Assembly (NCBI GenBank): GCA_039566865.1
Contig: CM076957.1
Coordinates: forward strand, 6,333,896 to 6,397,895
DNA length: 64,000 nucleotides
From: Aurelia coerulea
Taxonomy: Eukaryota > Cnidaria > Scyphozoa > Semaeostomeae > Ulmaridae
Direction of reading: 5' to 3'
A program made the position numbers and the translations under genes. Below are positions 46,656-58,557 of this stretch, piece by piece (position 1 is the first letter of the stretch; the number at the start of each line of letters is the position of its first letter). The notes under the pieces are model-generated. The model saw only the letters and a list, made by a program, of their open reading frames with translations. It was not told where the DNA came from and ran no database searches.

Positions 46656-47885
46656 TGGATATTTATAAGAGATTGTAGCTAGTAGCCTCCTATAAAACGT
46701 TAAGACATCCTGCAAGAAACGAACGGATGCTAGTTCGCAGTTAAGAAACTTTCACAAAATTTTAGCAATGATTTGTAAAGCGTTTTTAAACAGGAAGTGT
46801 ATCGTCCACTCGAATAATACTTTAAAGTATAATTCCTGTTTGTGATTTGGTCTTTTTAATGATAATTCTTTGTTTAGAAATTAATCCTCCATGAACTTGG
46901 GTTCCAGACTCCCTAATCTTTCAGAGAGTCTGGTACCCACGGTACGATAAACTTTGATAAATTGTGAAATCAAAATGTAATGGAATTTTACGAACTTCTG
47001 CAAGAAATTTGCACTATAGCCTATGAAGTGACCCCAGTAACCCTACCACAAATTTCAGAGCCAAGTTACCAGCAAAAAAAGAGGCGAGTGTAGTACCCAT
47101 CCAAAAGTTTCCTGAAACTTTTTAAAAACTTGGCTCGACTTCCTAGTTTCTTGTCAAAAATGCGCGTAATACGGACTTGCAAAGTTTTATCCTCTTATCC
47201 ATATAGTCTCTTGTGACTATGTCTTATCAAAGACCCTCGAGTGTTGTGGTGACCAGGGACTCCACTGTTACTACTTTCTTATCAATATCATTCTGATTTC
47301 GTTAGAGGGCATTTGAGCTTGGACAGAATTTGTGCTTTCCGGACTTATTGCATAAAACAAACAAAAATTATTCCCATTTCAGGAGAAACTCACAAAGTAC
47401 AAAAATATATATCTTCCCAACTTAAAAGGTTAAACTTCCATGTTTGTAACCTAAGAAATATTTCTCAAACGCAACTCTCAATCCCAGACATGATCGTGCG
47501 CGAATGATGCTTCGGAAATGGATATTAGCATAATTCCCTTTATTAAAATGTTATAACACCCAAATCTAATTCTGTTCTTAGCATTAATAGCATCTTAAGT
47601 AGAGACACGTTCTCGGTGGGGAATATCCAGGAAAAATTCCGTCATGCAATCCTACAAAATATCTTCACAACTCATTCGATGTCAATGATTTATACGTATT
47701 GATTCCTTTTCATAAGTTGTGATTTCAATAACAAAACAAACTTAAATCTCGTGGGGGTTTTCTCTGGATACAGTAAGGCGCTTCATCTTGAACTGTGTGC
47801 TCACAATCCCCAACGATTATCTAGGACTAGACGTAATCAAAACATCGACCACACGACTTTTAAAAGTATGAATAAAATCTCGTAC

Positions 47886-48216
47886 CTTTTTCCACACATT
47901 GCTTCGTCTGATTAAGCAAAGCTTGTTGTTCTTGTATTTTTTCCACACTGATTTTCAAAGTGTTTATTTGTGCTTGCAGATTTTCAAGTATTCTGATGAC
48001 TTTGTCAAGTTTCTTCGATTCTGATCTATCTTTAGGGATATTTTCTTCGCCAATGATGCTCTCAAATGTCGGTCTCTTTCCGAAGCCTGGTGTACTTTCT
48101 AAAACACCTCCTGTATCTGTCCCGCCAATGCCTTCTATCAAAGTTTGGCCATCAATTCTCGGGATAATTACTAACAAGGCAACAAGGCCGAACAACGCAG
48201 GCCCTTGCAAGGCCAT
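47886..48216 (-). CDS. Exon 1: signal peptide and coiled-coil region
   Basis: The ATG at 48216 is chosen because it has A at -3 and G at +4 and starts directly with a classical signal peptide (MALQGPALFGLVALLVIIPR, then IDGQ). An in-frame ATG at 48255 has C at -3 and would add 13 mostly polar residues before the hydrophobic core. After the signal peptide comes a glycine- and threonine-rich linker. Residues about 66-103 then show leucine/isoleucine heptads, predicting a coiled coil that could oligomerise the protein. N102-Q-T is an N-glycosylation sequon and C107 is a candidate inter-chain cysteine. The exon ends AAAAAG before the donor GTACGA (phase 1). No close family member is recognised for this N-terminal part. 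Confidence 0.7.
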
Positions 48217-48273
48217 TATTACTCTTCGTTTGATAGCAGTGTATACGCAGTTCATTCGCCGCGGATTCTCTCT

Positions 48274-48278
48274 ACTGA
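48274..48278 (-). promoter_or_regulatory. Initiator-like element (probable transcription start)
   Basis: TCAGT on the minus strand matches the metazoan initiator consensus. The A at 48276 is the likely first transcribed base, which gives a 5' leader of about 60 bases to the ATG at 48216. Confidence 0.35.
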
Positions 48279-48304
48279 CCAGATAAACTGTATTATAGTG
48301 GTTT

Positions 48305-48312
48305 TATTTATA
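48305..48312 (-). promoter_or_regulatory. TATA box of the secreted repeat-protein gene
   Basis: The minus strand reads TATAAATA here, preceded by GGGA. It lies about 36 bases upstream of an initiator-like TCAGT at 48278-48274 and about 96 bases upstream of the preferred start codon. Position and spacing suit a focused RNA polymerase II promoter. This is inferred from sequence only. Confidence 0.5.
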
Positions 48313-48319
48313 TCCCGCT

Positions 48320-49660
48320 GAAATGGGCTTTATTTATTGTCTGCTCGACAATTCATCCGCGCTTCCTGCAATACGTAGATATAGCACACACGTAATGCTG
48401 CAAAATCGTGTCGGTTTCAATTCCCATCAGATATCACAAACAGAGCTGGGATATCGCCAAAGCAAGGGTTGGCCAAACCTTTTCGAAGTTTATCCTGAGC
48501 AACGCACAGACAGGCCTTAAATGTTGTAAATATAGCTTCTGGCAACCTCAAAAACGTCATGTTGGCACAGTCAATGATTGTGGGGAATTGTTTCGGTGAC
48601 CTCGTGGGTTTGTTTTCATGACGAGAAATTCCTCGATGTTGGCCTTGGTATGGGAAATTCTCAGAAGTAATTCAAAACTATGACCAATTTCAAACAAGCT
48701 GCAGTTTCAGATCAAGCGGCTTTTTAAGTTTTGTCTGGCAGTTGTCCCAACACCATAACATTAATCAATTTCTAGATTTTAGGAGCATTTTTGCGGCCTC
48801 TGCTTTGAGGATTTAGCAAGGCCAAAATCTCGACCGTAAACAAACCAATAAAAACCTTGAGTCAAATGTCCTGAGGGCAGATTTGAAATATGAGTTTGCC
48901 TGTAGCAGTTGCCTCCTGTGCCTGCCTAAATATCAAGAGGCCTTTCAAAGCTCTCCTGGGTTTCTAAAATAAATTCAACAATGACCAATCCGTATTGTCA
49001 TAGTCAAATTAACGCCAAGGCACAGGAAAAGTTCAGGCCGCAGTTATCTCAAACATCCTTCAACAGAAATCACAAATCACAGTTAATATGACTTTAACGT
49101 GCCTCCAACAAACATTTCGTGTTACCTTCTCTGTTTACACTGGTACATTCTCTTTGTTGTTGCCTGTCATCCGTTGCCTCTTCTTACCATCTTTCCTGCT
49201 TCTTGCGGTGCTCGGCCCTTTGGTGTGGGCCTAAGTTTTGTTTCAAACGCTTCCCGCCCCTTCCGGGCCTGGAAACTAGGTCCCAGGACACTTTGCGTGT
49301 AATATGGCCTTGAAAGGGCTCTTTATCTCATCCATTTTCTCAGTCGCCTTTTGCGGGGGAAATTCAAATCAGTTTTCGAATCATCTGATACCATATGCTG
49401 TTTGCATGACCAATTTCAGCCATGCTACGTGCAAATGTAGTATAACGCTTTCCCCCCTTTATTTTCTCTTACCTTTTCTCCTTCTCGGGTAAATATCTAT
49501 CCCCTTATTCTTATTTCTCCTTTATTTTTTCAGTCATCATCATATTCATCATTATCATCATAATTGCTATTGTGCACTAAATAAAGGTTATGCATGGCAG
49601 CTATAAAGTAAAACTAAACTCTAAAAAAAAACTAAACTATAATAAACTAAATCAAACGCG
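48320..49660. other. Upstream flank of the repeat-protein gene, no gene identified
   Basis: Short overlapping ORFs only. A TCATCATCATATTCATCATT-rich stretch lies near 49533-49560. No second promoter or coding exon was recognised. Confidence 0.4.
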
Positions 49661-49666
49661 ACAGTA

Positions 49667-49762
49667 CCCTGGGTACCAGCCTCTCTAACATGAAAACAGA
49701 GAGGCTGGTACCCAGGGTACCGGTCTCTGTTTTCATGTTAGAGAGGCTGGTACCCAGGGTAA
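49667..49762. repeat. Nested perfect palindrome of TACCCTGGGTACCAG units
   Basis: TACCCTGGGTACCAGCCTCT with CTAACATGAAAACAGAG is exactly inverted after a central AGGCTGGTACCCAGGGTACC. Three TACCCTGGGTA-type ends are therefore packed into 96 bases. Confidence 0.85.
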
Positions 49763-49928
49763 CGCAACAGGAACAGAATATATGAATGAAGACGGCAAAT
49801 CATAGGTATGTGCGTATACACAGCTGTTACGCATCCAGTATCAGGGAACTTGAACTTAGACTAGTGATCTCTAGTACTCTTAGAGTTGCATGAATATTTA
49901 AATCAATGATTGATTGTCGTATGTTAGC

Positions 49929-50251
49929 CCCGGAGGGGGGGGGGGGTACTCCCATACTTGACCTGACGGGATGTGCCGCTCAACAGGGTGTCCTTTTGCG
50001 GTGAAAATTATGCCACAGGGTGTCCTTTTCTAACGAAAATTATGCGACAGGGTATTATAATAGGTAAAAAATTATATGACAGGGTATCACAAGCAAAAAT
50101 TGCGTTCTACACTGTATATGAGAGGCAACATTTTTATGCAACAGGGTATACTTCTGGCCTATCTTTTATGCGACAGGGTGCAGGGTGTGGAGAGGTTTTC
50201 CGCACACCCCCGTCGCTTCCCTAGTCAAGTACCCCCCCGGGCCCCGGGGGG
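49929..50251. mobile_element. G-run element with GCGACAGGGT repeats, copy 1
   Basis: Runs from CCCGGAGGGGGGG with TACTCCCATACTTGACCTG to CTAGTCAAGTACCCCCCCGG. TGTTAGC flanks both ends (49922-49928 and 50252-50258). Six ACAGGGT units occur inside. It is the same family as 61341-61717, in the other orientation. Confidence 0.75.
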
Positions 50252-50659
50252 TGTTAGCTTGGCATACTAGGGGTACCTGGCTAGAAAGCTCCCCAGAGTT
50301 CTTTCTAGGTATTCTAAGCCATACACTTTTTACTTTATACTCAGTAGTACTACCCTGGGTACCAGAGCCAAAAATATACTTTTTTTTAATAAAATTAAAT
50401 GAAAATGAATAGAGGTGATCTGTGTTGAATCCAAGATGTCCATTAATAAATGTGCAGGCCGAATCAGTGCAACACGACGAAAAAACAACAGGAAAAAAGT
50501 TCGTTTCTGCCTTGCAGTACTTCTTCAGTTCATGTCCATTAATCTTGTTCCCCACTTTCCCTTCCAGGACCCTTAGAGATTTCTGCCCAGCAACTTTTTT
50601 TGTTGCATTGTTTTTCGCTCCTAGTGGTTTTGTTTTAGTAGTAGGGTATAGTATTTTGT

Positions 50660-51900
50660 AAGTAGTGTAATTAGTAATTCGTTTTGTAAGTTTTTAATGA
50701 AATGTAGAAAATACTAAGGATACATTTCCCAATACTGGAGTTTCTTAATTGTTTGGCAGTCTGAGAATTGAGTGTTGAGTTTAATTATAAACTTTCTTTT
50801 TATCAACAAATACATTCATAAAAAACGTATTGGCCAGACTGAATGCGATGAGTCCCGAGTCCAGAGTCCCGAGTTTCAATAATCACTCATCTCATCAAAA
50901 CCATATTTACACCAAACCGAGACCGCTCATACTGATAAGAAAATAGCACAGGCTAAAATCCCTTTATTATCCACCATTATCTTAACTTTTAAAATCTGCC
51001 AGGGATGTTATTTTCCTTCACATAGATAGAATTTACAGCAACTGTGTTGAATTTTTACCACAATTATTTATCACAGCAGACGATATCTTAAGCATAGGAC
51101 TCTGTAGGATTTTAATCGTTTCTAACTTTCAAAATGAAATTCAAGCTTTTGAGTATCAAGAACTGTTTCTTGTATGAGGAATGGCGAGACTTTCCATCAA
51201 TAGAGGGTAATCCAGTCTTAAGGCCGAATTTAATTCTTTTGGTGTACTGTAAAGTACCAAGTAAAGGAAGGAATTCAATGCTAAGATTAGCATGGTCTTG
51301 CTTTTAAACGAAGGTTGTTTAAAATACCGTGTGAGTCGGATTTATGTTATATTTTTAGGTAACCCCGGATGCAAATGTGTAAATGTAATAATTTCAAGAC
51401 CTACTGTTTGACCACGTGACCACCATATGCCCATATGAGTAATTTTTGCATGAAAAACTGATCAAATTACCTCAAATATCGATGAAGGTACTTTATTTCA
51501 CCAATAATATGCGAAATTAATGGTTTTAAATGATAATTATTGAGCTAACAATTTTGCATTGAATCAAATTTTCATGATTTAATTAGTTAATTCATGAGAA
51601 ACCACAAATATCCTGATGAAACCATATGAAACTACGAATTAATGGTGTCAAGCAGGTATTTGGATGGTTTTTGTCAATTATATCAAGTTATTTGCTAATA
51701 ATGGACCCCTTTTTGCAAATAGCTCGATTTTCACAAAATTTGCATTGTTTTTGGTTGCCTAGCAACCAATCACGTGAGTACTGATTGATTGATGCTATTT
51801 TTAGATTCTCCTTTGCTCAATTATGACACAGTGCAAGTTTCATTGTAATAGCTGTTATACTTGCGGAGAAAAACAGGGGGAGGCGAAAATTAACTGATAA
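50660..51900. other. No gene identified
   Basis: AT-rich sequence with no ORF, TIR or array that I could support. Confidence 0.4.
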
Positions 51901-51924
51901 TCAGAAATACCAGCAACGTGACAG

Positions 51925-52080
51925 CAACAACAACAACAATAACAACAATAACACCAACACCAACACCAACAACAACACCAACAACAACACCAACAACAAC
52001 AACAACACCAACACCAACACCAACACCAACACCAACACCAACACCAACACCAACACCAACACCAACACCAACACCAACAC
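51925..52080. repeat. CAA/CCAACA microsatellite
   Basis: CAACAA and ACCAAC units in tandem. Long low-complexity ORFs on both strands are artefacts. Confidence 0.97.
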
Positions 52081-55000
52081 ATAGAATTGTATTTGAAAGC
52101 ATGTACAGTGATGAACCATGTGAGTGAATAAAGACTACTAACAATCGTAACTAAAACAATCAGCATACAGTTCAAAGATTCAAATCCTTACTGGTTGCTG
52201 AAGCACGGGGAAATCATCCAATTTCACGGTACTCAGCCAATCAGATCGCCTCTTTTTAACCACGTGATATCAAATCGGTCGTTGGAAGGGATTTCTTGAG
52301 TACCCTCACGAAAATTGAAATGGCTACGAAGTTACAATAATTACATGGAATTTGTTTTGAAAAATCAGTAGAAGGGTTCCCTGGGTACCAGAGCCTTATT
52401 AAAAAGTTGGGGGACGAAAAGAAAAAAAAGAAATGGAAGGAAAGAAGAAGAGGCTCTGGATCCATCAATCAGTGACCTCATTTTCATGTATGAAATCTGC
52501 GATTGACGGTGATTCGAAATCACTGATCATAATCAGTATTTGAATCACTGATTGAATAGACCACTTCACAGAAAGAAAAGGATCATGGGTAAGTAGGGCA
52601 AAATTTGATTCTTCGAACGCATGTTTCAACAAAATATTTCATTCTTTCATCTCGGCGTACTATCTAGTTCTGGCTCTTATTCGCTCAAACTTTTATCAAA
52701 CTTCATGCAAATAACACAGCACTTACCTCGTACATAGGGCTTTGCATTTTCAGTTTCCTGTTTGGTATGGACTTCGCTAAATTTATGTGCTTCCTTCACA
52801 AACTGCGGTCTTCTTCGTGATTGACACCCAAGACAACCAATCACAAGTCTTTACTAGTAGACCCCTGCCCCTCTTTTCGATTGCTTGAACCATGTACAAC
52901 ACAGCATACGGTTGATTTTCAAAATGAAGGTCCCTCATACCTTTGTTTCAAATTCCAAAAAGTCTCATTGCCGTATCTTTCTTCCTTCAAACAAAATACG
53001 CTTGTATCATTTCACTTTCTGTGTTTGAGGCTCTGTCTGTTCTCAAATCGATTCGAACGCACCTGGGTAACCCTTCTGAAACTGTCTGGGAATGTCAACC
53101 AAATGCGACAGGGGGAAAGCCAAGGGGTGCGGGTGACAAAGGGGACAAAATTTCAAGAAACAGATCTTAGATTTTTCTAGCTTTTTTTGTCGAACACATA
53201 CTTTTCAACGAAACGGCCTGTAGCTACTGTATTCTTGGAAGGTATTTGAGCACAACCTCGAACCCAGGGTAACAATGGGCGGCCAGTTGTTACCCTGGTG
53301 CCTACGAGGCTCTTTCTTCAATTTCATTGGCTAATGCTAAAACAATGAGCTTTTTGCATATATTAACTTCGGCCGTATAGCGGACTTATTACATCATTAC
53401 ACTTGTTACTACAGTAACATTACAGACTTACTACTCCAGGAAACTCGAAGGGAACCAGAAATAAAGCAATTGTGATAAGTCTATACGGGAGGTTTGTTTT
53501 CCTACTGCAGTGAATGGGCCTAACGATGCAAACAATAAGGAAAATTCTTGCCTTAGCAAATAGAGAATCTAAAAAGAACAACATAGAACAGGTTGTAACA
53601 TTTGTAAAGTGTTTACTTTCCTCTAGAGGCCTCTGTTGCAAACGAAAAGGTGCAAATGGAATGAAAATATCTCTCTTCACAGTGACATCCCTGTAACATC
53701 CTACACCTAGAGGTACTTTGTTTCCTGGAATATCTGCTCTATGTACGTTAGGTACATACGTCTTTCTATGCGATATGATAGGTACACGAAGCCGGGATTT
53801 TGGAAATGTCAAGAAACTCAACTCTTGATGAGCATCTTATTTTCTTTGATAAGAAACGTGCCAACAGTTGTATCAATCATGCTAATTGTTCTACTTTCCT
53901 TTTAAGAGCACACCGTAAACCTGATATAAAGCTAGGCGACTCGAATTTTAAATTGTGAAATTACAGAAACTCGTAAGAAATTCACAAGTGATGCGCTGGA
54001 TGCTTCAGCTCAGTTGCCTCCTTTTAACAACAATGTGTGTGCTAGAAAATTGTGGTTGACAAAGTTTGGTTCACTGGGTGAACCAAAAAAATCACCGTTT
54101 CAAACAGATTTCTCATTGCTAGATGGAGTGGAATAAATTGAACTTTTGCGACCTTTCTTAAATTTTACTGAGTACTGAAAATAAACAGATGAATTAACAA
54201 AAAATTAACAGAATGTCGCAAGGCCAAGACTTTCAGAAGAATGGTTGGATTAGGATTTGAATTTAGGTATCATTTTCTGCTGTAAATCCTGTCAAAATTA
54301 CAAACGTTACTTTAAGGACCTATAACAACACCAAATAGCAACATCTTCAACCAAGTAATCAAATCTGAAATATCTTGAGGGAAGAGTCCAAACTCGCTGT
54401 ACAAAACCTTTCAAGTTCCTCTAAAGATGTGCGTTAAACAGCGTAAGAGGTTGTGAAAAGTATATGACGGAATGGCAAGATTGAAAGCTTTTCTAACATC
54501 ATCATATTTTTTGTATGTCCACAATTGAGGTTTTATCGTTGGGTTTACTATGATGAAATCTGAAGGCTACATACTTACTTTGATACTATCTTTTCTCGTT
54601 GAAACAGTGAATTTCCATGCATCAAAATTTCCATACTGGAGTTTACTTTCTAACAGTAATAATGGTCATGCCAACTACTTGCGAACAATATTTTTGCACT
54701 CTCATTAAGTTCAGATTAAGTGTTATAATATCGTATAATATAGTATACAGAGTAATTGGTGTCCTGTGATGCGGTCCTGTTAATAAGGATTTTCAAATTT
54801 TAACGTCTGTTAGTGTTGACCAATCAAAAATCACGCTGTCTGGTTCCCTGTGGCCAACTCATATAACAGCTGATCTCGTGTTACATCAACACCGGAATTA
54901 TAATTTGTGCTGAAGAAGAGAGGCTGAAGACAATGATAGCCCTGGAATCGAGGTTGATTTGAGCAGGGCTTAACAATCTTTGTTTCGAAGTGTTTAGGGT

Positions 55001-55250
55001 GGGACAGGAAGTAAATATGACGATTGTTGTGGAATCTCTAAGAAACTAACAAGAAACTCTGAGAACTGAAAATCTGATGATTTTAAAAAGCTTTCAGTTG
55101 GCTTAAATTCTTAGTTTCTTATGAAAAGAAATACGGGTATCGTCTGTTGCATCAGTTCAAGTCTTGAAAATTTCAGTATCTTCTTGCTGATTAAAGGGTC
55201 AAATAAAATTTAATCTGAAAGTTAGAAAGAAAGATTTGCGAAGAAATGTA

Positions 55251-55624
55251 CACTCATTTTCGAGTATACTTAATATGAGATTAAAGTTCCCAGGGCTGGA
55301 AGGTGGTTTCTTAAATTTTAGAATAATTTCGCTACAAACGATTTCTAACCAGTTTCTTATCTTTTTTTATGGAAGTGTACAGATACGCGTATTTTTGAGC
55401 TCTCAGATCTCAAAAACAAGTAAATAACATGATTCGCACTCAAAATAATGTCAATACAGTTGCTATAACTGTACACTGTCAAAACATTTTGAGTTGATAG
55501 GAAAAATAGAATTGTAAATTACAAACGTTTTTAGCTTTTTCAATTCAGGTAGGGTTGTTTCTTAACTTTCAAAAATTGAACCTACCGTTTCTTATAATCG
55601 GTTTCTTATAAAGAAAAATGAGTG
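55251..55624. mobile_element. TA-flanked MITE, TATAAGAAAC family, copy 2
   Basis: CACTCATTTT at the left, TTCTTATAAAGAAAAATGAGTG at the right, TA on both sides. The interior matches copy 3 at 56325-56710. Confidence 0.75.
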
Positions 55625-55639
55625 TATGTCAGTCATGCT

Positions 55640-56290
55640 ATTCTCTGTTATGAACAGCGCAAAACAGGAAACTGCTGAAAATTGAGACATAAATAGTGGA
55701 GGCTGAGCAATATTCTTCTAGAATTCTTAAAAATTGGATGATTCTGAGCCTGAATATTCTTATGAACATTATTCTTATAAAAAAGAGCACATTCAATAAA
55801 CCCAAATGGAGCTTCATCAGAGTTAACTAAACCCCATTTCTAGACTATTTCTTGCAGGCCGTTTCCTATCACTTGAAATTGCTCTTCTCATTCAAACCCG
55901 TCTGCATTTGACCCCTCCGATACCTCTTATTTCTAGCATCCTTCAACAACTCTTCCAACAGAAACTAGATTCGCTCCTTTTTAAAAGAATGCTATTAATT
56001 CCAGCCTCGCTATAGAAATTTTCATTATAAATCTGAAAACATTATTAAAGTATTCTTGTTTTTTTTTCAAATCTGATATGGTTCCAGGCAAAAATAGTAC
56101 GAGGAAATGGTGGAACGACAGATACATTTAAGCAGCGAAAACAAACATCGCAAAGCTGGCAACTGCTGAAAAATATGAAAAATGAGACACAAATATGCCA
56201 GCTGAGGCTGAGCGATATTCTTATGATATTCTTAAAAGTTGGATGAATCTAAGCCTGAATATTCTCATAAATATTATTCTTATAAAGAAA
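55640..56290. repeat. Diverged direct duplication of about 150 bp
   Basis: ACTGCTGAAAATTGAGACA with GAGGCTGAGCAATATTCTT near 55669 recurs as ACTGCTGAAAAATATG and GAGGCTGAGCGATATTCTT near 56162-56221. GCCTGAATATTCT follows in both. Confidence 0.7.
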
Positions 56291-56324
56291 GAGTGTACGA
56301 GAGGATCAGGGTAGGAGGTAGATA

Positions 56325-56710
56325 CACTCATTTTTTTTATAAGAAACTAAGGTCCGCGGCTGGTAGGCATTTTCTTAAGTTTTTGGGTCCTTTTGCTACC
56401 AAAAGTTTCTTACGTGTTTCTTATAATTTTATTGCGGGAAGTTTAGAGTTGATTTTGTCTTGTCTAAAGGGCTCCCAAATTACTTAGTAAGTCTCTCAAA
56501 CGAGTAAATAACATAATTCGCACTCAAAATAATGTCGAAACAGTTGCTTTAGCTGTACAATGTCAAAATATTTTTTGAGTGTGATAGGAAAATTAAAACT
56601 GAAAATTACAAAAGTTTCTTAGCTTTTCAATTCAGGTAGGGTTGTTTTGTAGCTTTCGAAAAATTGAGCCTACCGTTTCTTATAAGCAGTTTCTTATAAA
56701 AAAATGAGTG
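56325..56710. mobile_element. TA-flanked MITE, TATAAGAAAC family, copy 3
   Basis: CACTCATTTTTTTTATAAGA at the left and TCTTATAAAAAAATGAGTG at the right with TA target sites at 56323-56324 and 56711-56712. This is the best preserved copy of the family. Confidence 0.85.
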
Positions 56711-57700
56711 TATTTCTATTGATGTAGAAAAACTTTGCGTGGACCCTGTCCACCTCCTCAATAAGATTTTAAGGGCCCTTCCTTTGTTGTTGTCATCTTT
56801 GTTGTACAAAATTAAAAGGTATCACTTATTTCTAATGAGAACTTTGGATCAGGCGATAGTATTAAAGGTTTCTCAGTTTAACATGATATTTTTCGCATTT
56901 TAGTATCGCAAGTTTCTTAATTTGTTTCTTATTGTTTAATTCATGAATTGTCATGCTGTCTCCAATACTGCTGCAGATATGTTTCTTGGCATTTAAACAT
57001 GCTCAAAAGGAAAATGGCTGCTCAAGTTTTATCAAGAATAGATCTGTTTCTGGAAACTTTGTCCCTGTCCCCTACTTGGTTCACCCCTTGGCTTACCCCC
57101 TGATGCATTTGGTGACATTTCCAGACAGTTTCAGAAGGGTTTCATAGATGCGTTCGAATCGATTTGAGAACAGACAGAGCCTCAAACACAGAAAGTGAAA
57201 TGATACAAGCGTATTTTGTTTGAAGGAAGAAAGATACGGCAATGAGACTTTTTGGAATTTGAAACAAAGGTATGAGGGGCCTTCATTTTGAAAATCAACC
57301 GTATGCTGTGTTGTACATGGTTCAAGCAATCGAAAAGAGGGGCAGGGGTCTACTAGTAAAGACTTGTGATTGGGTGTCAATCACGAAGAAGACCGCAGTT
57401 TGTGAAGGGAGCACATAAATTTAGCGAAGTCCATACCGAAAAGGAAACTGAAAATGCAAAGCCCTATGTTCGAGGTAAGTGCTGTGTCATTTGCATGAAG
57501 TTTGATAAAAGTTTGAGCGAATAAGAGCCAGAACTAGATAGTACGCCGAGATGAAAGGAATGAAATATTTTGTTGAAACATGCGTCCGAAGAATCAAATT
57601 TTGCCCTACTTACCCATGATCCTTTTCTTTCTGTGAAGTGGTCTATTGAATTTAATTGTGAAATCGCGCGCTTTTTAAACATAAAGCTGCACATGCCAAA

Positions 57701-58270
57701 ATGGCGGGTTCAGAAACCCCGGTGAAAATATATAAGAGAGAGAAGTGCTGTTTGCTATGCGGATTTGACTTCAGTAATGCTCAAAATAACCCGATATACA
57801 AGATATCACCAGAGGGTGAATATTTTCAAAAGATCAAGGGACTTTTTATTGGTTCTTTGCTGGAAATACCAACGTCAGGATCCACTGTATCGTGCAGAGG
57901 TTGTTGCAACAAGGTAAACAGATTTGTCAAAACATTGGAGGAAATAAAGAGTTTCAAATTATCTAGTCTTCAAGCTTCATCAAGTAGTACCAGCAGCACA
58001 CCATTAGTGACCAGAGTGAAACGATGTTCTAAATCGCCTCACCAAAGCGGCCCACCTATGAAAATTTTCCCTCCTATCTGTCCAAAACCTCAAATCAAGG
58101 TTATAGATGGCATAGATGAACAGCTCCCAAGACTAAATCTCCAGAATCAAAAAATAAGTGAGCATCTGATAAATTGTCCCTTTAGAGGCCTGGAGAACTT
58201 GCCATTCAAGGATGTGAATGATGAATTGCTGAAGGATGAAAACACCCAGAAAAAATCGACTGTTATATCG
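57701..58270 (+). CDS. Exon a: zinc-finger-like N-terminus of a DUF6589-type protein
   Basis: The ATG at 57701 sits in CCAAAATGG, a good animal start context, and the 190-codon exon ends TCG before a GTAAGC donor (phase 0). Residues about 12-75 carry CCLLCGFDF and, further on, VSCRGCCNK. The paired CxxC motifs look like a ZAD-type or related zinc finger. A basic, serine- and proline-rich linker follows, then an acidic helix-prone end. Cnidarian genomes have many uncharacterised proteins with this type of N-terminus joined to a DUF6589 region (established only from memory of the family). The start lies 57 bases outside the inverted-repeat structure that ends at 57644, so its promoter probably lies within that repeat arm. 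Confidence 0.65.
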
Positions 58271-58557
58271 GTAAGCTTCATTCAGTAATTTTTGTATTAC
58301 TTTTTCAAATCAGCCAATACAAATGGTATTGTGTCATGAGGTTATTATTATTACCATTGGTAGTACTACGAACCCCTTTTTTAAAGCACAAAATAATTCA
58401 AATATATAAATCATCATCATGATCATCGTTCATTTATTTATATAGTAGGCAAAACAAAACAATAGCTGAAATTGCAGCTAATAAACGCTTAATAATTTAT
58501 TTGCATACTTTATAATTTTATTTGAATGAATGTCAAAGCTAATTACATGATATAAAC

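Larger units (their letters stand above)
3127..48276 (-). other. Gene span: secreted protein with coiled coil and tandem ConA-like domains (3' end outside window)
   Basis: Seven exons on the minus strand join into one open frame of 636 codons plus one base. Junction phases are 1, 2, 0, 2, 2 and 2, and every split codon fits its partner: one GAT (Asp) after exon 1, then arginine codons at the other four split junctions, with a clean phase-0 join between exons 3 and 4. The product would be exported: signal peptide (about residues 1-23), linker, coiled coil (about 66-103), then three repeats of about 180 residues. Each repeat has a beta-rich jelly-roll pattern with recurring FDFVY(V/F)R, CPxG, LDGKHLV and RGGVIV motifs. 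The family looks like concanavalin A-like lectins/DUF1080, often a sugar-binding fold, but no ligand can be read from the sequence. Intron 1 is about 27 kb and could hide an exon I missed. The exon 1 to exon 2 link rests on phase and domain logic only. Confidence 0.72.
52558..57644. mobile_element. 5.1-kb structure with about 620-bp terminal inverted repeats
   Basis: Bases 52558-53178 are matched in reverse complement by about 57025-57644 with few differences. The outer ends are AGACCACTTCACAG and CTGTGAAGTGGTCT, flanked by ATTGAAT at 52551-52557 and 57645-57651. The 3.8-kb interior has no transposase but contains two TATAAGAAAC-family MITEs and a diverged direct duplication. It is either a large non-autonomous transposon or an inverted duplication of the flank of the gene starting at 57701. 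Confidence 0.6.

Noticed and set aside
51855..52175. ORFs of CWCWCW, VGVGVG, VLVLVL or TPTPTP repeats
   Set aside because: These come from a CAA/CCAACA microsatellite. Openness in several frames is a repeat artefact.
53420..53821. 133-aa minus-strand ORF
   Set aside because: No recognisable domain, amino-acid composition typical of random AT-rich sequence, and a competing plus-strand ORF. It lies inside the inverted-repeat structure, but nothing suggests a transposase.
52821..57380. Near-identical ORFs (LLVDPCPSFRLLEPCTTQHT) in both arms of the 5.1-kb structure
   Set aside because: The similarity is explained by the inverted duplication. There is no recognisable motif and the two frames end differently.
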